From an uncultured Angelakisella sp. (GTDB taxonomy: Bacteria > Bacillota > Clostridia > Oscillospirales > Ruminococcaceae): 64,000 nt of DNA. Shown in pieces: positions 17,619-27,766 of this stretch; position 1 is the first letter of the stretch; every line of letters starts with the position of its first letter. Under the pieces are notes generated by a model that did no database searches, had not been told where the DNA came from, and saw only the letters and a list, made by a program, of their open reading frames with translations. The position numbers and the translations under genes were made by a program. The stretch covers positions 12,416-76,415 of the forward strand of contig CAKSYU010000004.1 of NCBI GenBank assembly GCA_934524965.1, read 5' to 3'.

Positions 17619-18256
17619 CCGATAACCGCTTTTTGTGGGAATATGATGAGGCACTGGGCTTCGAGGGGCTGTGCGGCATTGATGAGGTGGGGCGCGGACC
17701 GCTTGCCGGACCCGTGTGCGCCGCCTGTGTGGTACTGCCCCGCGGCTTGGAACTGCCGATGCTGAACGACTCCAAAAAGATGACCGAAAAGCGTCGGGAG
17801 GAGACCTATCGGCTGCTGACGGAGCGCCCCGATGTCTATTATGGCATCGGCTTTGCCGATCAACAGGAGATCGATGAGATCAATATACTTCAGGCGACCT
17901 TTCTTGCCATGCGGCGTGCCTATGCCGAACTTCTGGGCAAGCTGCCGGAGGCGAAGACACCCCGGCTGGCACTGGTGGACGGCAATCGTGACCCCCATCT
18001 GCCGCTGGCGACCCAACTGGTCGTCAAGGGTGATGGCACCAGCGCGCATATCGCGGCGGCTTCGGTGCTGGCTAAGGTGACCCGTGACCGGCTGATGACC
18101 GAGTATGCAAGGGAATACCCCCACTACGGCTGGGAAAAGAACAAGGGCTACGGCTCCAGGGAGCATTATGCGGGGATCGCCCAATACGGCATTACCCCGC
18201 TGCACCGCAGGAGCTTCTTAAAGAACCTGACGGAGAAGCACCATGACGGAGAATAA
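17615..18256 (+). CDS. rnhB: Ribonuclease HII
   Basis: A 213-residue enzyme that cuts RNA in RNA/DNA hybrids and removes misincorporated ribonucleotides. The first catalytic pair is in GIDEVGRGPLAGPV (near residue 22), LNDSKKMT follows, then LVDGN and HIAAASVLAKVTRD carry later active-site residues; HYGWEKNKGYGS closes the domain. Translationally coupled to rbgA before it and overlapping yraN after it (14 bases). Confidence 0.95.
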   Translation: MTDNRFLWEYDEALGFEGLCGIDEVGRGPLAGPVCAACVVLPRGLELPMLNDSKKMTEKRREETYRLLTERPDVYYGIGFADQQEIDEINILQATFLAMRRAYAELLGKLPEAKTPRLALVDGNRDPHLPLATQLVVKGDGTSAHIAAASVLAKVTRDRLMTEYAREYPHYGWEKNKGYGSREHYAGIAQYGITPLHRRSFLKNLTEKHHDGE

Positions 18257-18596
18257 AAAGCTGGGCGACCGCGGCGAGGACTACACCGCACGGTATATGG
18301 AAAAGCAGGGCTTTCATATTGTGGAACGAAATTGGCACAGCCGCTACGGGGAGATCGATATCATAGCGGAAAACGGAGAATATCTGCTTTTTGTAGAGGT
18401 GAAGACCCGAAAAGCCGGCAGCATGGTCACAGCGGAGCAGGCGGTCACACCGCAGAAGCAGAAAAAACTGCGCCTGACGGCGGAATGCTACCTGCTGGAA
18501 CACCCGACGGAATGTCAGCCGCGCTTTGATGTGGCGGCATTGACGACAGACGGCGATAAGCTGCTGAATTTTACCTATTTGAGATCCGCGTTTTAA
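18243..18596 (+). CDS. yraN: YraN family protein (UPF0102)
   Basis: A 117-residue protein of the UPF0102 family with a restriction-endonuclease-like fold: GEDYTARYME, then the core motif GEIDIIAENGEYLLFVEVKT containing Glu, Asp and the E-x-K. It overlaps rnhB, its usual neighbour. A nuclease role in DNA repair or recombination is suspected but not shown. Confidence 0.9.
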   Translation: MTENKKLGDRGEDYTARYMEKQGFHIVERNWHSRYGEIDIIAENGEYLLFVEVKTRKAGSMVTAEQAVTPQKQKKLRLTAECYLLEHPTECQPRFDVAALTTDGDKLLNFTYLRSAF

Positions 18597-18608
18597 GGGG
18601 AAATGCAG

Positions 18609-19532
18609 ATGAACTTTTTTGACCTGCACTGCGATACCGCAACCGAGGCGATGAAGCGTCATGCCGGACTGCGCGGGAACGGCTTGCAGCTCGATCTGGA
18701 CAGATGGCAGGGCGGCAGCCTGTGCCAAAGCTACGCCGTATTTATCCCCGATACCCTGCGGGGCGAGGCGGCGTGGCAATATTTTATACAGTGTAGCGAT
18801 TACTGGAAAGCACGGATCGCCGAAACACCGGAAATGACCCTGCTGCAAAAGCCCGCCGAAGCGGAAGAAGCGTGGCGGCAGGGAAGACACGCCTGCTTTT
18901 TCGCGGTGGAGGGCGGTGCGGTGCTGGCTGGACGACCGGAGCGTGTGGAGACGCTTGCGGGACGCGGCGTTCGGATGCTGACGCTGACATGGAACGGTGA
19001 GAATGAGCTGGCGGGCGGCGCTGCCGTGACCGGCGGACTGAAGCCGACGGGACGGGAGGTGTTGCGGGAGCTGGAACGCTGCCGCATTGCCGCAGATGTT
19101 TCACATCTCAATGATGAGAGCTTCCGGAATGTGATCGAGCTGGCGCGCCGTCCGGTGATCGCTACCCACAGCAACAGCCGCAGGCTATGTAATGTGCCGC
19201 GCAACCTGACCGACGATCAGTTCCGGTGCATTGCGGAGCGGGGCGGTCTGGTGGGACTTAATTTCTTTACCGGTTTTCTGCGGGAGGACACGGAAAATGC
19301 CTGCATGGAGGATATCCTGTGGCACGCCGAGCATTTTCTCAGTTTAGGCGGGGAAGATCTACTGGCGCTCGGCTCCGATTTTGACGGGGCGGCCATGCCC
19401 CGTGACCTGCCGGATTGTGGGGCGCTGCCCGCCCTGGCGGAAAGGCTGACGGCAGCTTTCGGCTTCACATTATCCCGGAAAATATGTTACAAAAACGCAC
19501 TTGATTTCTGGCGGCGGTTTGATGCAAAATAA
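18609..19532 (+). CDS. Membrane-dipeptidase-like peptidase M19
   Basis: A 307-residue protein. ATG 18609 is chosen over 18603 because AGGGG ends at 18600 and gives 8-base spacing. Metal-binding motifs of M19: DLHCDT (HxD) at the N-terminus, FAVEGG with the bridging Glu near residue 100, ATHSNSR near 185 and GSDFDG near 255. M19 enzymes hydrolyse dipeptides, including D-amino-acid ones. No signal peptide is seen, so it is probably cytoplasmic. Confidence 0.9.
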   Translation: MNFFDLHCDTATEAMKRHAGLRGNGLQLDLDRWQGGSLCQSYAVFIPDTLRGEAAWQYFIQCSDYWKARIAETPEMTLLQKPAEAEEAWRQGRHACFFAVEGGAVLAGRPERVETLAGRGVRMLTLTWNGENELAGGAAVTGGLKPTGREVLRELERCRIAADVSHLNDESFRNVIELARRPVIATHSNSRRLCNVPRNLTDDQFRCIAERGGLVGLNFFTGFLREDTENACMEDILWHAEHFLSLGGEDLLALGSDFDGAAMPRDLPDCGALPALAERLTAAFGFTLSRKICYKNALDFWRRFDAK

Positions 19533-19561
19533 AACCGTGCAGAGCATAGTGCCCTGCACGG
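19526..19561 (-). terminator. Terminator of the DUF1540 gene
   Basis: CCGTGCAG (19535-19542) pairs with CTGCACGG (19554-19561); read on the minus strand it is followed by TTTTATTTT. It also lies just after the M19 gene and may stop that transcript less well. Confidence 0.7.
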
Positions 19562-19581
19562 CGGCAGCATATGACCGGTAC

Positions 19582-19749
19582 TTAGCCCTTGCGGTAGGTA
19601 TCGCAGGCGGCATCATCGGCGTGGTCACACGCTACGGTAATGCTTTCGGCGGTGCAGTGGCACGCCTTATCATTGTGGACGCACTCTTTTACATCACACT
19701 TGATGCCGGGAATGCAGCTGCAATCGGAAGGACGGCTGAAATCGCTCAT
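19582..19749 (-). CDS. Small Cys-rich DUF1540 protein
   Basis: A 55-residue minus-strand gene with a strong site AAGGAGA before ATG 19749. Translation gives DCSCIPGIKCDVKECVHND and then CHCTAESITVACDH, with seven Cys and several His in the DUF1540 spacing. The family is frequent in spore-forming clostridia and is thought to bind metal; its role is unknown. It faces the flanking plus-strand genes and has its own terminator. Confidence 0.88.
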   Translation of the reverse strand: MSDFSRPSDCSCIPGIKCDVKECVHNDKACHCTAESITVACDHADDAACDTYRKG

Positions 19750-19847
19750 AATAAAAAATCTCCTTTTTGATTTGAGTTCCCTTTAGACGGGACAGCAGTA
19801 TTATGGGCGTAAACAACTTTGAATATTCGAGGAACAGGAGGTGGGCT

Positions 19848-20531
19848 ATGTCCATTTTTGCCATCGGCGATCCGCATCTTTCGCTGGGCAGCAACAAGGA
19901 AATGAACATCTTTAACGGCTGGCACGACTATGTGGAGCGGTTGGAACGGAACTGGCGAGAGAATATTCGTCCGGAGGATACCGTGATTCTGGCGGGAGAT
20001 ATCTCCTGGGCAATGAATATAGAAGATACGCTGGCGGATTTTACCTTTTTGCACCGGCTGCCCGGGCAGAAATATCTTATGAAGGGCAATCATGACTACT
20101 GGTGGACGACCCTTTCCTCCATGCAGCGCTTTTTGGATCAAAACGGATTAAATACGCTGCACTTTCTCCATAATAACGCGGTGACGGTCGAGGGCGTATC
20201 GCTGTGCGGCAGCCGCGGCTGGATGTTTGAAGAAGGGGAGCGTGCCGAGGGCAGCATCACCGCGCGGGAGCTGGGACGCATCAGGCGCTCGCTGGCGGCG
20301 GCTCCGCCGGAGAGTGAAAAGATCCTGTTCCTGCACTATCCGCCGATCTTCGGGCAGCAGGTCATACCAGAATTTTTTGACGCGATGAAAGAATATGGGG
20401 TAAAACAGTGCTTTTACGGGCATCTGCACGGCGGCGCGATCCCGCTGGCGTACCAAGGGGAATTTTTTGGAGTGGATTGTCGGCTGATTTCGGCGGATTA
20501 TCTGAAATTTTGCCCCATAAAGATACGATAA
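19848..20531 (+). CDS. Metallophosphoesterase (calcineurin-like)
   Basis: A 227-residue protein. ATG 19848 is preferred to 19803 because CAGGAGGTGGGCT precedes it and the phosphoesterase motif starts right after. Two-metal site motifs are all visible: GDPHL, GDISW, GNHDYWW and GHLHGG. The type is the compact cytosolic clostridial branch with no known substrate; a phosphodiesterase on nucleotides is the broad expectation. Confidence 0.88.
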   Translation: MSIFAIGDPHLSLGSNKEMNIFNGWHDYVERLERNWRENIRPEDTVILAGDISWAMNIEDTLADFTFLHRLPGQKYLMKGNHDYWWTTLSSMQRFLDQNGLNTLHFLHNNAVTVEGVSLCGSRGWMFEEGERAEGSITARELGRIRRSLAAAPPESEKILFLHYPPIFGQQVIPEFFDAMKEYGVKQCFYGHLHGGAIPLAYQGEFFGVDCRLISADYLKFCPIKIR

Positions 20532-20565
20532 TTACCGAAAAACAGTGGCAATTTGGTTTGCAATG

Positions 20566-20574
20566 TGCTATAAT
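20566..20574 (+). promoter_or_regulatory. Extended -10 promoter of tig
   Basis: TGC followed by TATAAT (20569-20574) is an extended -10; no good -35 is seen. It lies 44 bases before the trigger factor ATG. Confidence 0.6.
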
Positions 20575-20618
20575 CAATAAGATTTACTGGAATCTAATTT
20601 TGCTGGAGGACATGATAA

Positions 20619-21905
20619 ATGAAACTGAATGAAACCAAAAAAGTGGACACCAACCTGTACGAGCTGAATATTACCGTAGATGGTGAGCAGTATGCCAAGG
20701 CACTGGACGCTTCCTTTAAGAAGAATGCCGCCAAGCTCAATATCCCCGGTTTCCGTAAGGGCAAGGCTCCCAAGAGCATCGTTTACAAGATGGTAGGCGA
20801 GAGCTATTTCTATGAGGACGCCATCAATTCCAGCTATGGCGATGCCTATGAGGAGGCGCTCGAGGAATCCGGTCTGGAAGCGGTCGCTTACCCAGAGGTG
20901 GAGCTGAAGGACGCCGACGGCACCCATTATACTTTCGTCGCCAAGGTCACTGTTAAGCCCGAGGTCACTCTGGGTGAGTACAAGGGGCTGAAGGTCGAGC
21001 GCGAGAGCGACAAGGTGACCGATGCCGATATCGAGAACGAGCTGAACAGCATGGCTGACCGCAATGCCCGCATGGGCGAGGCTCCCGAGGGCGCCAAGGC
21101 GGAGCTGGGCGATACCGCTGTTATCGATTATGAGGGCTTTGTTGGCGATGTCGCCTTTGAGGGCGGCAAGGGCGAGGATCACCCCCTGTCCCTTGGCTCC
21201 GGTCAGTTTATCCCCGGCTTTGAGGAGGGGGTAGTCGGTCATAAGGTCGGCGAGAGCTTTGATGTCAATGTGACCTTCCCCACCGAGTACCACAGTGAGG
21301 AGCTGGCGGGCAAGGACGCCACCTTCAAAGTGACCATCAAGGAGCTGAAGCGCAAGGAGTTGCCCGCTCTGGACGATGAGTTTGCCAAAGATGTCAGCGA
21401 ATTCGATACGCTGGAGGAGCTGAAGAAGGACCTGACCGAGAAGATGCAGGCAGAGAAGAAGGATCAGGCAGACAGCAAGATGGAAAACGACCTGCTGGAG
21501 CAGGCTGTTAAGAACATGACCGTGGAGATCCCCACCGTGATGTTCGAGAATAAGGCACAGGATATGGTAGAGGAATTCGGCTACCGTCTGCAGACCCAGG
21601 GCATGAACATGGATATGTACATGAAGTACACCGGCACCACCCCCGAGGCGCTGACCGCCCAGTTCATGCCGCAGGCAGAGGCACAGGTGCGCACCACTCT
21701 GTTGCTGGAGAAGATCGCCGAGGTGGAGAATATCGAGATCACCGAGGACGATGTGAACGGCGAGTATGACCGTATGGTAAAGGATTACGGCATGGAGCTG
21801 GATAAGGTCAAGGCGATCGTTCCCGTAGAGGAGATCAAGCATCAGCTCACCATTCAAAAGGCGGCGAAGGTCATCACCGACAGCGCCGAGGTGACGCAGC
21901 TTTAA
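20619..21905 (+). CDS. tig: Trigger factor
   Basis: A 428-residue ribosome-bound chaperone and peptidyl-prolyl isomerase that meets nascent chains at the exit tunnel. The ribosome-docking signature GFRKGKAP is near residue 45. The FKBP-type domain (about 155-245) includes GDTAVIDYEGFVGDVAFEGG and FIPGFEEGVVGHKVGE. The helical C-terminal domain is highly charged. The site TGGAGGACATGATAA precedes ATG 20619. It is followed by clpP and clpX, the classical order. Confidence 0.97.
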   Translation: MKLNETKKVDTNLYELNITVDGEQYAKALDASFKKNAAKLNIPGFRKGKAPKSIVYKMVGESYFYEDAINSSYGDAYEEALEESGLEAVAYPEVELKDADGTHYTFVAKVTVKPEVTLGEYKGLKVERESDKVTDADIENELNSMADRNARMGEAPEGAKAELGDTAVIDYEGFVGDVAFEGGKGEDHPLSLGSGQFIPGFEEGVVGHKVGESFDVNVTFPTEYHSEELAGKDATFKVTIKELKRKELPALDDEFAKDVSEFDTLEELKKDLTEKMQAEKKDQADSKMENDLLEQAVKNMTVEIPTVMFENKAQDMVEEFGYRLQTQGMNMDMYMKYTGTTPEALTAQFMPQAEAQVRTTLLLEKIAEVENIEITEDDVNGEYDRMVKDYGMELDKVKAIVPVEEIKHQLTIQKAAKVITDSAEVTQL

Positions 21906-21953
21906 TTTGCAGAATACCTGTGCTACATACCATAAACGGAGGTGTATGAATAA

Positions 21954-22541
21954 ATGAGTTTGGTACCAATGGTAATAGAACAGACCAACCGCGGGGAGCG
22001 CAGCTATGATATCTTTTCCCGCCTGCTCAATGACCGCATCGTTATGCTCTGTGAAGAGGTGAACGATGCCACAGCCAGTCTGGTGGTAGCGCAGCTTTTA
22101 TTCCTGGAGGGTCAGGACCCGGAAAAGGATATCCACCTGTATATCAACAGCCCCGGCGGCTCCATCTCCGCCGGCATGGCGATTTATGATACCATGCAGT
22201 ATATCAAGTGCGATGTTTCCACTATCTGCATCGGCATGGCAGCTTCCATGGGCGCGTTCCTGCTGTGCGCAGGCGCCCCAGGCAAGCGGCTGGCGCTGCC
22301 CAACAGCGAGATCATGATCCATCAGCCGCTGCTGGGCGGGCTGCAGGGGCAAGCGACGGATATCAAGATCCACGCCGACCGCATCATCAAGATCAAGGAA
22401 AACCTGAACCGCATTATGGCGGAGCGCTGCCATAAGCCGCTGGAGCAGGTAATGCAGGATACCGAGCGGGATAACTTCATGTCCGCGGAGGAAGCCTGTG
22501 CCTATGGTCTTATCGACCGTGTGATCGCCCACAGAGAATAA
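21954..22541 (+). CDS. clpP: ATP-dependent Clp protease proteolytic subunit
   Basis: A 195-residue serine peptidase subunit that forms the tetradecameric ClpP barrel. The triad is visible: Ser in GMAASMGA (near 97), His in IMIHQP (near 122) and Asp in DTERDNF (near 171). ACGGAGGTG precedes ATG 21954. No CtsR box (GGTCAAA repeat) was found upstream. Confidence 0.97.
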   Translation: MSLVPMVIEQTNRGERSYDIFSRLLNDRIVMLCEEVNDATASLVVAQLLFLEGQDPEKDIHLYINSPGGSISAGMAIYDTMQYIKCDVSTICIGMAASMGAFLLCAGAPGKRLALPNSEIMIHQPLLGGLQGQATDIKIHADRIIKIKENLNRIMAERCHKPLEQVMQDTERDNFMSAEEACAYGLIDRVIAHRE

Positions 22542-22557
22542 AAGGAGTCCATGAAGC

Positions 22558-23880
22558 ATGGCAAACGATGAGAACAAAAAAATGATGCGCTGCTCCTTTT
22601 GCGGCAAAACGCAGGATAGAGTAGCGCGTCTCATCGCCGGACCCGGCGTGTGCATTTGCAACGAGTGTGTAGAGATTTGCCGCGCCGTGCTGGAAGATGA
22701 AGATATTCCCGCCCCCAGAGCCGTGAAGAACGAGCCGCAGGGAGAGGAACTGAATGTCCCGCGCCCCAAGGAGATCAAGGCGTTCCTTGATGAATATGTC
22801 ATCGGTCAGGATGCGGCAAAGCGTGCGCTCTCGGTAGCGGTATATAATCACTACAAGCGCATCTGCTGCGGCGACAGTGATGATGTGGAGCTGGGCAAGA
22901 GCAATATTCTGCTGCTGGGTCCCACCGGTGTGGGCAAAACCATGCTGGCGCAGACCCTTGCCAAGGTGCTGGGCGTTCCCTTTGCGATAGCGGACGCGAC
23001 CACACTGACCGAAGCTGGTTATGTGGGCGAAGATGTGGAAAATATCCTGCTGCGGCTTTTGCAGGCGGCGGATTTTGATGTGGCAAAGGCAGAGCGCGGC
23101 ATCATCTATATCGATGAGATCGATAAGATTGCCCGCAAAAGCGAAAACCCCTCCATTACCCGTGATGTCAGCGGCGAGGGCGTTCAGCAGGCACTGCTTA
23201 AAATTCTGGAGGGAACCGTTTCCAATGTTCCTCCGCAGGGCGGACGCAAGCACCCCCAGCAGGAGTTCATTCAGGTGGATACCTCCAATATCCTGTTCAT
23301 CTGCGGTGGCGCGTTTGACGGTCTGGAAAAGATCATCAGCCGCCGTACCGATAAATCCTCGCTGGGCTTCGGCGGTACGGTAAAATCCAAAGCCGAGGTG
23401 GAGGAGCAGGGTATTTACCGTCAGGTGGAGCCGCATGATCTGGTCAAATACGGTCTGATCCCCGAGTTAGTGGGTCGTATTCCGGTCATCGCTTCGCTGG
23501 ATGCGTTGGACGAAGAAGCGCTGGTGCGTATTCTGCGCGAGCCGAAAAACGCGCTCATCAAGCAGTACAAAAAGCTGTTTGAGATGGATAATATCCAAAT
23601 CGACTTTGAAGAAGATGCGCTGCGTGCCATCGCCAGAAAGGCGATAGAGCGCAAGACCGGCGCGCGCGGTCTGCGCGGTATTATGGAGGAGCTTTTGGGC
23701 AGTCTGATGTTCGAAGCCCCCTCCGACGGGACGGTAGCGCATATCGTCGTCACAGCCGATATGGTGAACGGCGTTGGGGACGCCATGATCATGCGCGACC
23801 CCATGAAACAGCCGACAAGACTGCAGTTGCGGCTGCCCGGCACACCGGCGCAGAAGCGCCGCCGCGGTGCTGTTTCTTAA
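22558..23880 (+). CDS. clpX: ClpX, ATP-binding unfoldase of Clp protease
   Basis: A 440-residue AAA+ unfoldase that feeds substrates to ClpP. N-terminal zinc-binding domain with CSFCGK and CNECVE; Walker A GPTGVGKT; Walker B IIYIDEID; pore loop GYVG; the ClpP-docking loop is LGF in place of the usual IGF (KSSLGFGG, near residue 265). It lies 16 bases after clpP and is probably co-transcribed. Confidence 0.97.
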   Translation: MANDENKKMMRCSFCGKTQDRVARLIAGPGVCICNECVEICRAVLEDEDIPAPRAVKNEPQGEELNVPRPKEIKAFLDEYVIGQDAAKRALSVAVYNHYKRICCGDSDDVELGKSNILLLGPTGVGKTMLAQTLAKVLGVPFAIADATTLTEAGYVGEDVENILLRLLQAADFDVAKAERGIIYIDEIDKIARKSENPSITRDVSGEGVQQALLKILEGTVSNVPPQGGRKHPQQEFIQVDTSNILFICGGAFDGLEKIISRRTDKSSLGFGGTVKSKAEVEEQGIYRQVEPHDLVKYGLIPELVGRIPVIASLDALDEEALVRILREPKNALIKQYKKLFEMDNIQIDFEEDALRAIARKAIERKTGARGLRGIMEELLGSLMFEAPSDGTVAHIVVTADMVNGVGDAMIMRDPMKQPTRLQLRLPGTPAQKRRRGAVS

Positions 23881-23946
23881 ATGACGACCGGCTGCATATC
23901 CTTGCTGTAAGGCGGGATACGCGCCGATGGATAATGACATGGATCG

Positions 23947-23982
23947 GGGGCTGTTTGGGATCAATAGATCCCATATAGCCCC
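23947..23982. repeat. Two-step inverted repeat between clpX and lon
   Basis: GGGGCT (23947-23952) pairs with AGCCCC (23977-23982) around GGGATC (23957-23962) and GATCCC (23967-23972). The two internal loops are symmetric 4-base bulges. Only a weak T-rich tail follows (TTGTTCAATCATCATTTT), so it could be the clpX terminator, an attenuator or a protein-binding site for lon control. It is not a CIRCE element. Confidence 0.55.
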
Positions 23983-24034
23983 TTGTTCAATCATCATTTT
24001 GTACGAAGAACCATAGTGAAGGGAGGCAAAAGCT

Positions 24035-26458
24035 ATGGAGAAAAACAGGAAAAATACCGATATGGTGCCGGAGCGTGTTCCGGTGCTGGCGCTGCGGGGG
24101 CTGGTTCTATTCCCGCATATGGTGCTGCACTTTGATGTAGGTCGTGAAAAATCGCTGCATGCTTTAAATATGGCGATGAACGGCGACCGCAAGATCTTTT
24201 TGGTGGCACAGATCGATCAGAATGAAGAAAACCCGTCGATGGACGGTTTGTATAAAGTAGGCACGGTGGCGGAGATCCGCCAAATCGTGCGCTCGCAGGG
24301 CGAATCGCTGCGGGTACTGGTAGAGGGCTGCTACCGCGGCAAGCTGATGGATATGTTTGAGGAGGAACACGCCTCGGTGGGCGAGATCCTGCCGTATCCC
24401 GCCGCGGGGCGTATCGCCAACCGTCCGTTCAGCGATGCGCTGGTACGCACGGTGAAGGATCTTTTTGACGAATATGTAAGCCTTGCGCCCCGTATGCCCA
24501 AGGAGATCGTGGATAACATTCTGGATTGTGACGATCCGGCACTGATCGCCGAATACATAGCGGGCAACATTCCCTTTGAGGTGCAGGATAAGCAGCGTCT
24601 GCTGGAGCAGAACAGCACCCGCCGCCGGCTGGAGATCATCGCGCAGCTTTTGGAGGGCGAGAATGAAATTCTGGCGCTGGAAGCGGATATTCAGGACCGC
24701 GTAAAAGAGGCAATGGATAAAAACCAGCGGGACTACTACCTGCGGGAGCAGCTCCGTGTCATCAATGAGGAGCTTGGCGAGGGAGACGCCGCCTTTGAGG
24801 AGCCCGATGAATTCCGCGAGAAGATAAAAGCGCTGCTGACCACCGAGGAAAACAAGGAAAAGCTGCTGAAAGAGGTCAGCCATCTGGAGAAAATGCCGCC
24901 CAATTCGCAGGAGGCAGCGGTGATTCGCGGCTATCTGGAGACCTGTCTGGAGCTGCCGTGGGGTTGCTATACCAAAGATGTCATCGATCTCAAGAAAGCG
25001 GCAAAGCTGCTGGATAAAGAGCACTACGGTCTGAAGAAGATCAAGGAGCGTGTGCTGGAGGCACTGGCAGTCCGTGCGCTGGCACCGGATATCAACGGGC
25101 AGATCCTCTGCTTTGTAGGACCTCCCGGCGTGGGCAAGACCTCCATCGTGCGCAGCATTGCGCAGACGATGGGACGCCGTTATGCCCGCATCGCACTGGG
25201 CGGTATCAAAGATGAATCCGAGATAAGAGGTCACCGTAAGACCTATGTAGGCAGTATGCCTGGTCGCATCATCAATGCCATCAAGCAGGCAGGCAGTGCC
25301 AATCCGGTGCTGCTGCTGGACGAGGTGGATAAGCTGAGCAACGATTACCGCGGCGATCCTTCCTCCGCGTTGCTGGAAGTGCTGGACGCCGAACAGAACT
25401 GCACCTTCCGTGACCACTATATTGAAATGCCGTTTGACCTTTCCCATGTCTTCTTCATTGCCACGGCGAATGACCGCAGTGCCATTCCGCCGGCGCTGCT
25501 GGACCGTATGGAGGTCATTGAGCTGCCCAGTTACACCCGTGAGGAAAAGTTCCAGATCGCGAAGCGCCACCTGCTGCCCAAGCAGCGGGAGCGCCACGGG
25601 CTGACCGCCCAGCAGATCGCCGTAACAGATGGCGCTATCTATGATCTGATCGACCACTATACCAGAGAAGCCGGCGTGCGTACCCTGGAGCGCCGCCTTG
25701 CCGCGCTGTGCCGCAAGGTAGCCGCCAAGGTAGTGGCAGGGGAAGCAGCCGAAAAAATTACCATTAAGTCGGCGGAACTGCCGGATTATCTGGGACCGCG
25801 CTACATCACCGAGGACATTGTCCCCAAGGAGGACTGCGTCGGGCTGGTAAACGGTCTGGCATGGACTGCCGTGGGCGGCGAACTGCTGCAGGTGGAGACT
25901 GCGGTGGTGCCCGGTACCGGAAAGACCATCACGACCGGCTCGCTGGGCGATGTGATGAAGGAGTCGGTGGTTGCTGCCATCACCTATATCCGCTCGGTAG
26001 CGGAGCACTACGAGATCGAAAACACCTTCTACAAGGATAAGGATATCCATATCCACTTCCCCGAGGGCGCGGTGCCCAAGGACGGTCCCTCTGCCGGAAT
26101 CACCACCTGTACGGCGCTCATTTCGGCGCTGGGGAACATTCCCGTGCGGCACGATGTGGCAATGACCGGCGAGATCACCCTGCGCGGCAGAGTGCTTGCC
26201 ATCGGCGGTCTGCGGGAAAAGAGCATGGCAGCCTATAAGAACGGCATCAAAACCGTTATTATACCGGCGGCAAACGAGCCGGATCTGGCGGAGATCGACG
26301 ATGTGGTGAAGAAAGCGGTTCATTTTGTGCCGGTGCATACCATGGAGGAGGTACTGGCACAAGCTTTGGTGCATTTGCCCGATACAGCCAAAAAGCGCAG
26401 TTACCATGCTGCTGCCGCAGAGCACAAAGAGAACACCTCGGCAGTACTTTGCCGGTAA
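24035..26458 (+). CDS. lon: Lon protease (endopeptidase La)
   Basis: An 807-residue ATP-dependent protease. The N-terminal LAN domain begins [15 protein letters not shown]; a coiled-coil stretch runs about 190-290; Walker [10 protein letters not shown] is near 360; the protease domain has catalytic Ser in KDGPSAG (near 687) and Lys in the [15 protein letters not shown] segment (near 730). ATG 24035 follows GAAGGGAGG. Degrades misfolded proteins and short-lived regulators. The engB start lies 21 bases after its stop. Confidence 0.97.
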   Translation: MEKNRKNTDMVPERVPVLALRGLVLFPHMVLHFDVGREKSLHALNMAMNGDRKIFLVAQIDQNEENPSMDGLYKVGTVAEIRQIVRSQGESLRVLVEGCYRGKLMDMFEEEHASVGEILPYPAAGRIANRPFSDALVRTVKDLFDEYVSLAPRMPKEIVDNILDCDDPALIAEYIAGNIPFEVQDKQRLLEQNSTRRRLEIIAQLLEGENEILALEADIQDRVKEAMDKNQRDYYLREQLRVINEELGEGDAAFEEPDEFREKIKALLTTEENKEKLLKEVSHLEKMPPNSQEAAVIRGYLETCLELPWGCYTKDVIDLKKAAKLLDKEHYGLKKIKERVLEALAVRALAPDINGQILCFVGPPGVGKTSIVRSIAQTMGRRYARIALGGIKDESEIRGHRKTYVGSMPGRIINAIKQAGSANPVLLLDEVDKLSNDYRGDPSSALLEVLDAEQNCTFRDHYIEMPFDLSHVFFIATANDRSAIPPALLDRMEVIELPSYTREEKFQIAKRHLLPKQRERHGLTAQQIAVTDGAIYDLIDHYTREAGVRTLERRLAALCRKVAAKVVAGEAAEKITIKSAELPDYLGPRYITEDIVPKEDCVGLVNGLAWTAVGGELLQVETAVVPGTGKTITTGSLGDVMKESVVAAITYIRSVAEHYEIENTFYKDKDIHIHFPEGAVPKDGPSAGITTCTALISALGNIPVRHDVAMTGEITLRGRVLAIGGLREKSMAAYKNGIKTVIIPAANEPDLAEIDDVVKKAVHFVPVHTMEEVLAQALVHLPDTAKKRSYHAAAAEHKENTSAVLCR

Positions 26459-26479
26459 AAAATGGGGGAGGGAAGTACC

Positions 26480-27070
26480 TTGAACTTTCATCTGGTGAAA
26501 TATGAGCTTTCCTGCGGATTGGCCAGTCAATTACCCGAAAGCACCATGCCGGAGGTTGTTTTTGCAGGTCGCAGCAATGTGGGAAAATCTTCTCTGATCA
26601 ACAAGGTCTTTAACCAAAAGCAACTTGCGCGGGTCAGCGCAACACCGGGAAAAACTTCGACCATCAATTTTTTCCGGTGCGCAGATACGGCGCGCTTCGC
26701 TGACCTGCCGGGCTATGGCTATGCCAAGGTGAGCGATAGCGAGCGACGCCGCTGGTCCGGCCTTATCGAGGGGTATTTCCATCAGGACAGAGATATCCGG
26801 CTGGTACTTTCTCTTTTGGATATCCGGCACGCCCCCAGCGCTGATGACTTAACTATGCTTGATTTTCTTATCGACAGCGAGCTGCCCTTTGCAGTAGTGT
26901 TGACTAAGATCGATAAGCTGACCAATAATCAACTGAAAGCTCGAATGCAGGAGATCCGAACGGAGATCCCCTGCGGAGATCAGGTTACACTCTTTCCCGT
27001 CTCCTCCATGAACGGCAGAGGAATTGACGAACTGCGTCAGGTTATTGAGAGCGTAGTGGAAAGCGAATGA
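26480..27070 (+). CDS. engB: Ribosome biogenesis GTP-binding protein EngB (YsxC)
   Basis: A 196-residue GTPase for 50S assembly. TTG 26480 (NFHLVKYEL) is the likely start: it has GGGAGGGAAG at proper spacing and matches family length, whereas the ATG at 26462 has no such site. G motifs: G1 GRSNVGKSS, G3 DLPGYGYAK, G4 TKIDK. The lon-engB order is standard in Firmicutes. Confidence 0.95.
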   Translation: MNFHLVKYELSCGLASQLPESTMPEVVFAGRSNVGKSSLINKVFNQKQLARVSATPGKTSTINFFRCADTARFADLPGYGYAKVSDSERRRWSGLIEGYFHQDRDIRLVLSLLDIRHAPSADDLTMLDFLIDSELPFAVVLTKIDKLTNNQLKARMQEIRTEIPCGDQVTLFPVSSMNGRGIDELRQVIESVVESE

Positions 27071-27087
27071 CTTTACAAAGTAGAACG

Positions 27088-27124
27088 GCAGGCGAGACGA
27101 GATGTTTCGCCTGCTTTCTTTTTC
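27088..27124 (+). terminator. Rho-independent terminator after engB
   Basis: GCAGGCGA (27088-27095) pairs with TCGCCTGC (27107-27114), followed by TTTCTTTTT. Confidence 0.88.
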
Positions 27125-27224
27125 GACAAAAGGGGAACAGGGAGCGAGCATCGCAAAATGCTAAGCGTTGCATAAAAAGGGAACCAATATTTGTTTCATC
27201 TGTCACGAAATCACTCGAAAATCT

Positions 27225-27262
27225 TTGACACTCCCTCCGAATAAAACCAGAGGGAGTGTCAA
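27225..27262 (-). terminator. 13-bp perfect inverted repeat, terminator of the minus-strand operon
   Basis: TTGACACTCCCTC (27225-27237) pairs perfectly with GAGGGAGTGTCAA (27250-27262) over a 12-base loop. On the minus strand it lies 28 bases after the last gene of the operon and is followed by AGATTTT. It most likely ends that transcript. Confidence 0.65.
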
Positions 27263-27290
27263 GATGCTTGTTTTTTAAAATGTAGTGCGC

Positions 27291-27704
27291 TTAAGCTCTT
27301 TCCAGCAGAGTGATTCCCATGTTATAGAGCAGACAGCCGTCCTCCATGATGCCAAGTTCAATGAAAGGATCGGTTTCTTCGCCTAAAAATTCACCGGTAA
27401 TGCGGCTATCGTAGTAATATTTCCCATTCTCTTCCTTCCATACGGTGCTTTCTACAACAGCATAACCGTCCTCTCGGACGGTGACGCCATGCTTGACAGC
27501 TTCCGCTTTCATCTCCTCGGGCACGAACATGAGAGTGTTCAAGGTACCATCTTCGGCAATTTCTGTCCGGAATTGTGTAAGCTGGACAAGATCTTCATAC
27601 ATCTCGTCGTCCTCAGGCGGCAGATTTTCCGGGGTATAGACTTTTACGCCGTCCGGCGTCGGCATACGCAGCTCTCGAACTTTCCAGATTCCGCAAATAT
27701 TCAT
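27291..27704 (-). CDS. Hypothetical 137-residue protein
   Basis: I do not recognise the family. The product is acidic and has no signal peptide or membrane segment. The start NICGIWKVRELRMPTPDG, then RTEIAEDGTLNTLMFVPEEM and a late TLLERA, suggests a small all-beta fold like the lipocalin-type proteins that open with GxWKV, but this is only a resemblance. AAGGAGG before ATG 27704 is strong. It is the last gene of a six-gene minus-strand unit. Confidence 0.65.
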   Translation of the reverse strand: MNICGIWKVRELRMPTPDGVKVYTPENLPPEDDEMYEDLVQLTQFRTEIAEDGTLNTLMFVPEEMKAEAVKHGVTVREDGYAVVESTVWKEENGKYYYDSRITGEFLGEETDPFIELGIMEDGCLLYNMGITLLERA

Positions 27705-27766
27705 TCGTTTTTTCCTCCTTCATTACCGCATGCGCCGAAAAGCACATTGCTTTAGCCATGGGTGTG

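Noticed and set aside
24164-26530. A 788-residue open frame on the minus strand opposite lon
   Set aside because: Long antisense frames arise from codon bias in GC-rich genes; lon has all its family motifs and a ribosome binding site, the antisense frame has neither a recognisable domain nor a good start site.
27225-27262. Transposon inverted repeat or MITE
   Set aside because: The 13-bp repeat has a 12-base loop and sits directly after the last gene of an operon, so a terminator explains it; no element body lies between the arms.
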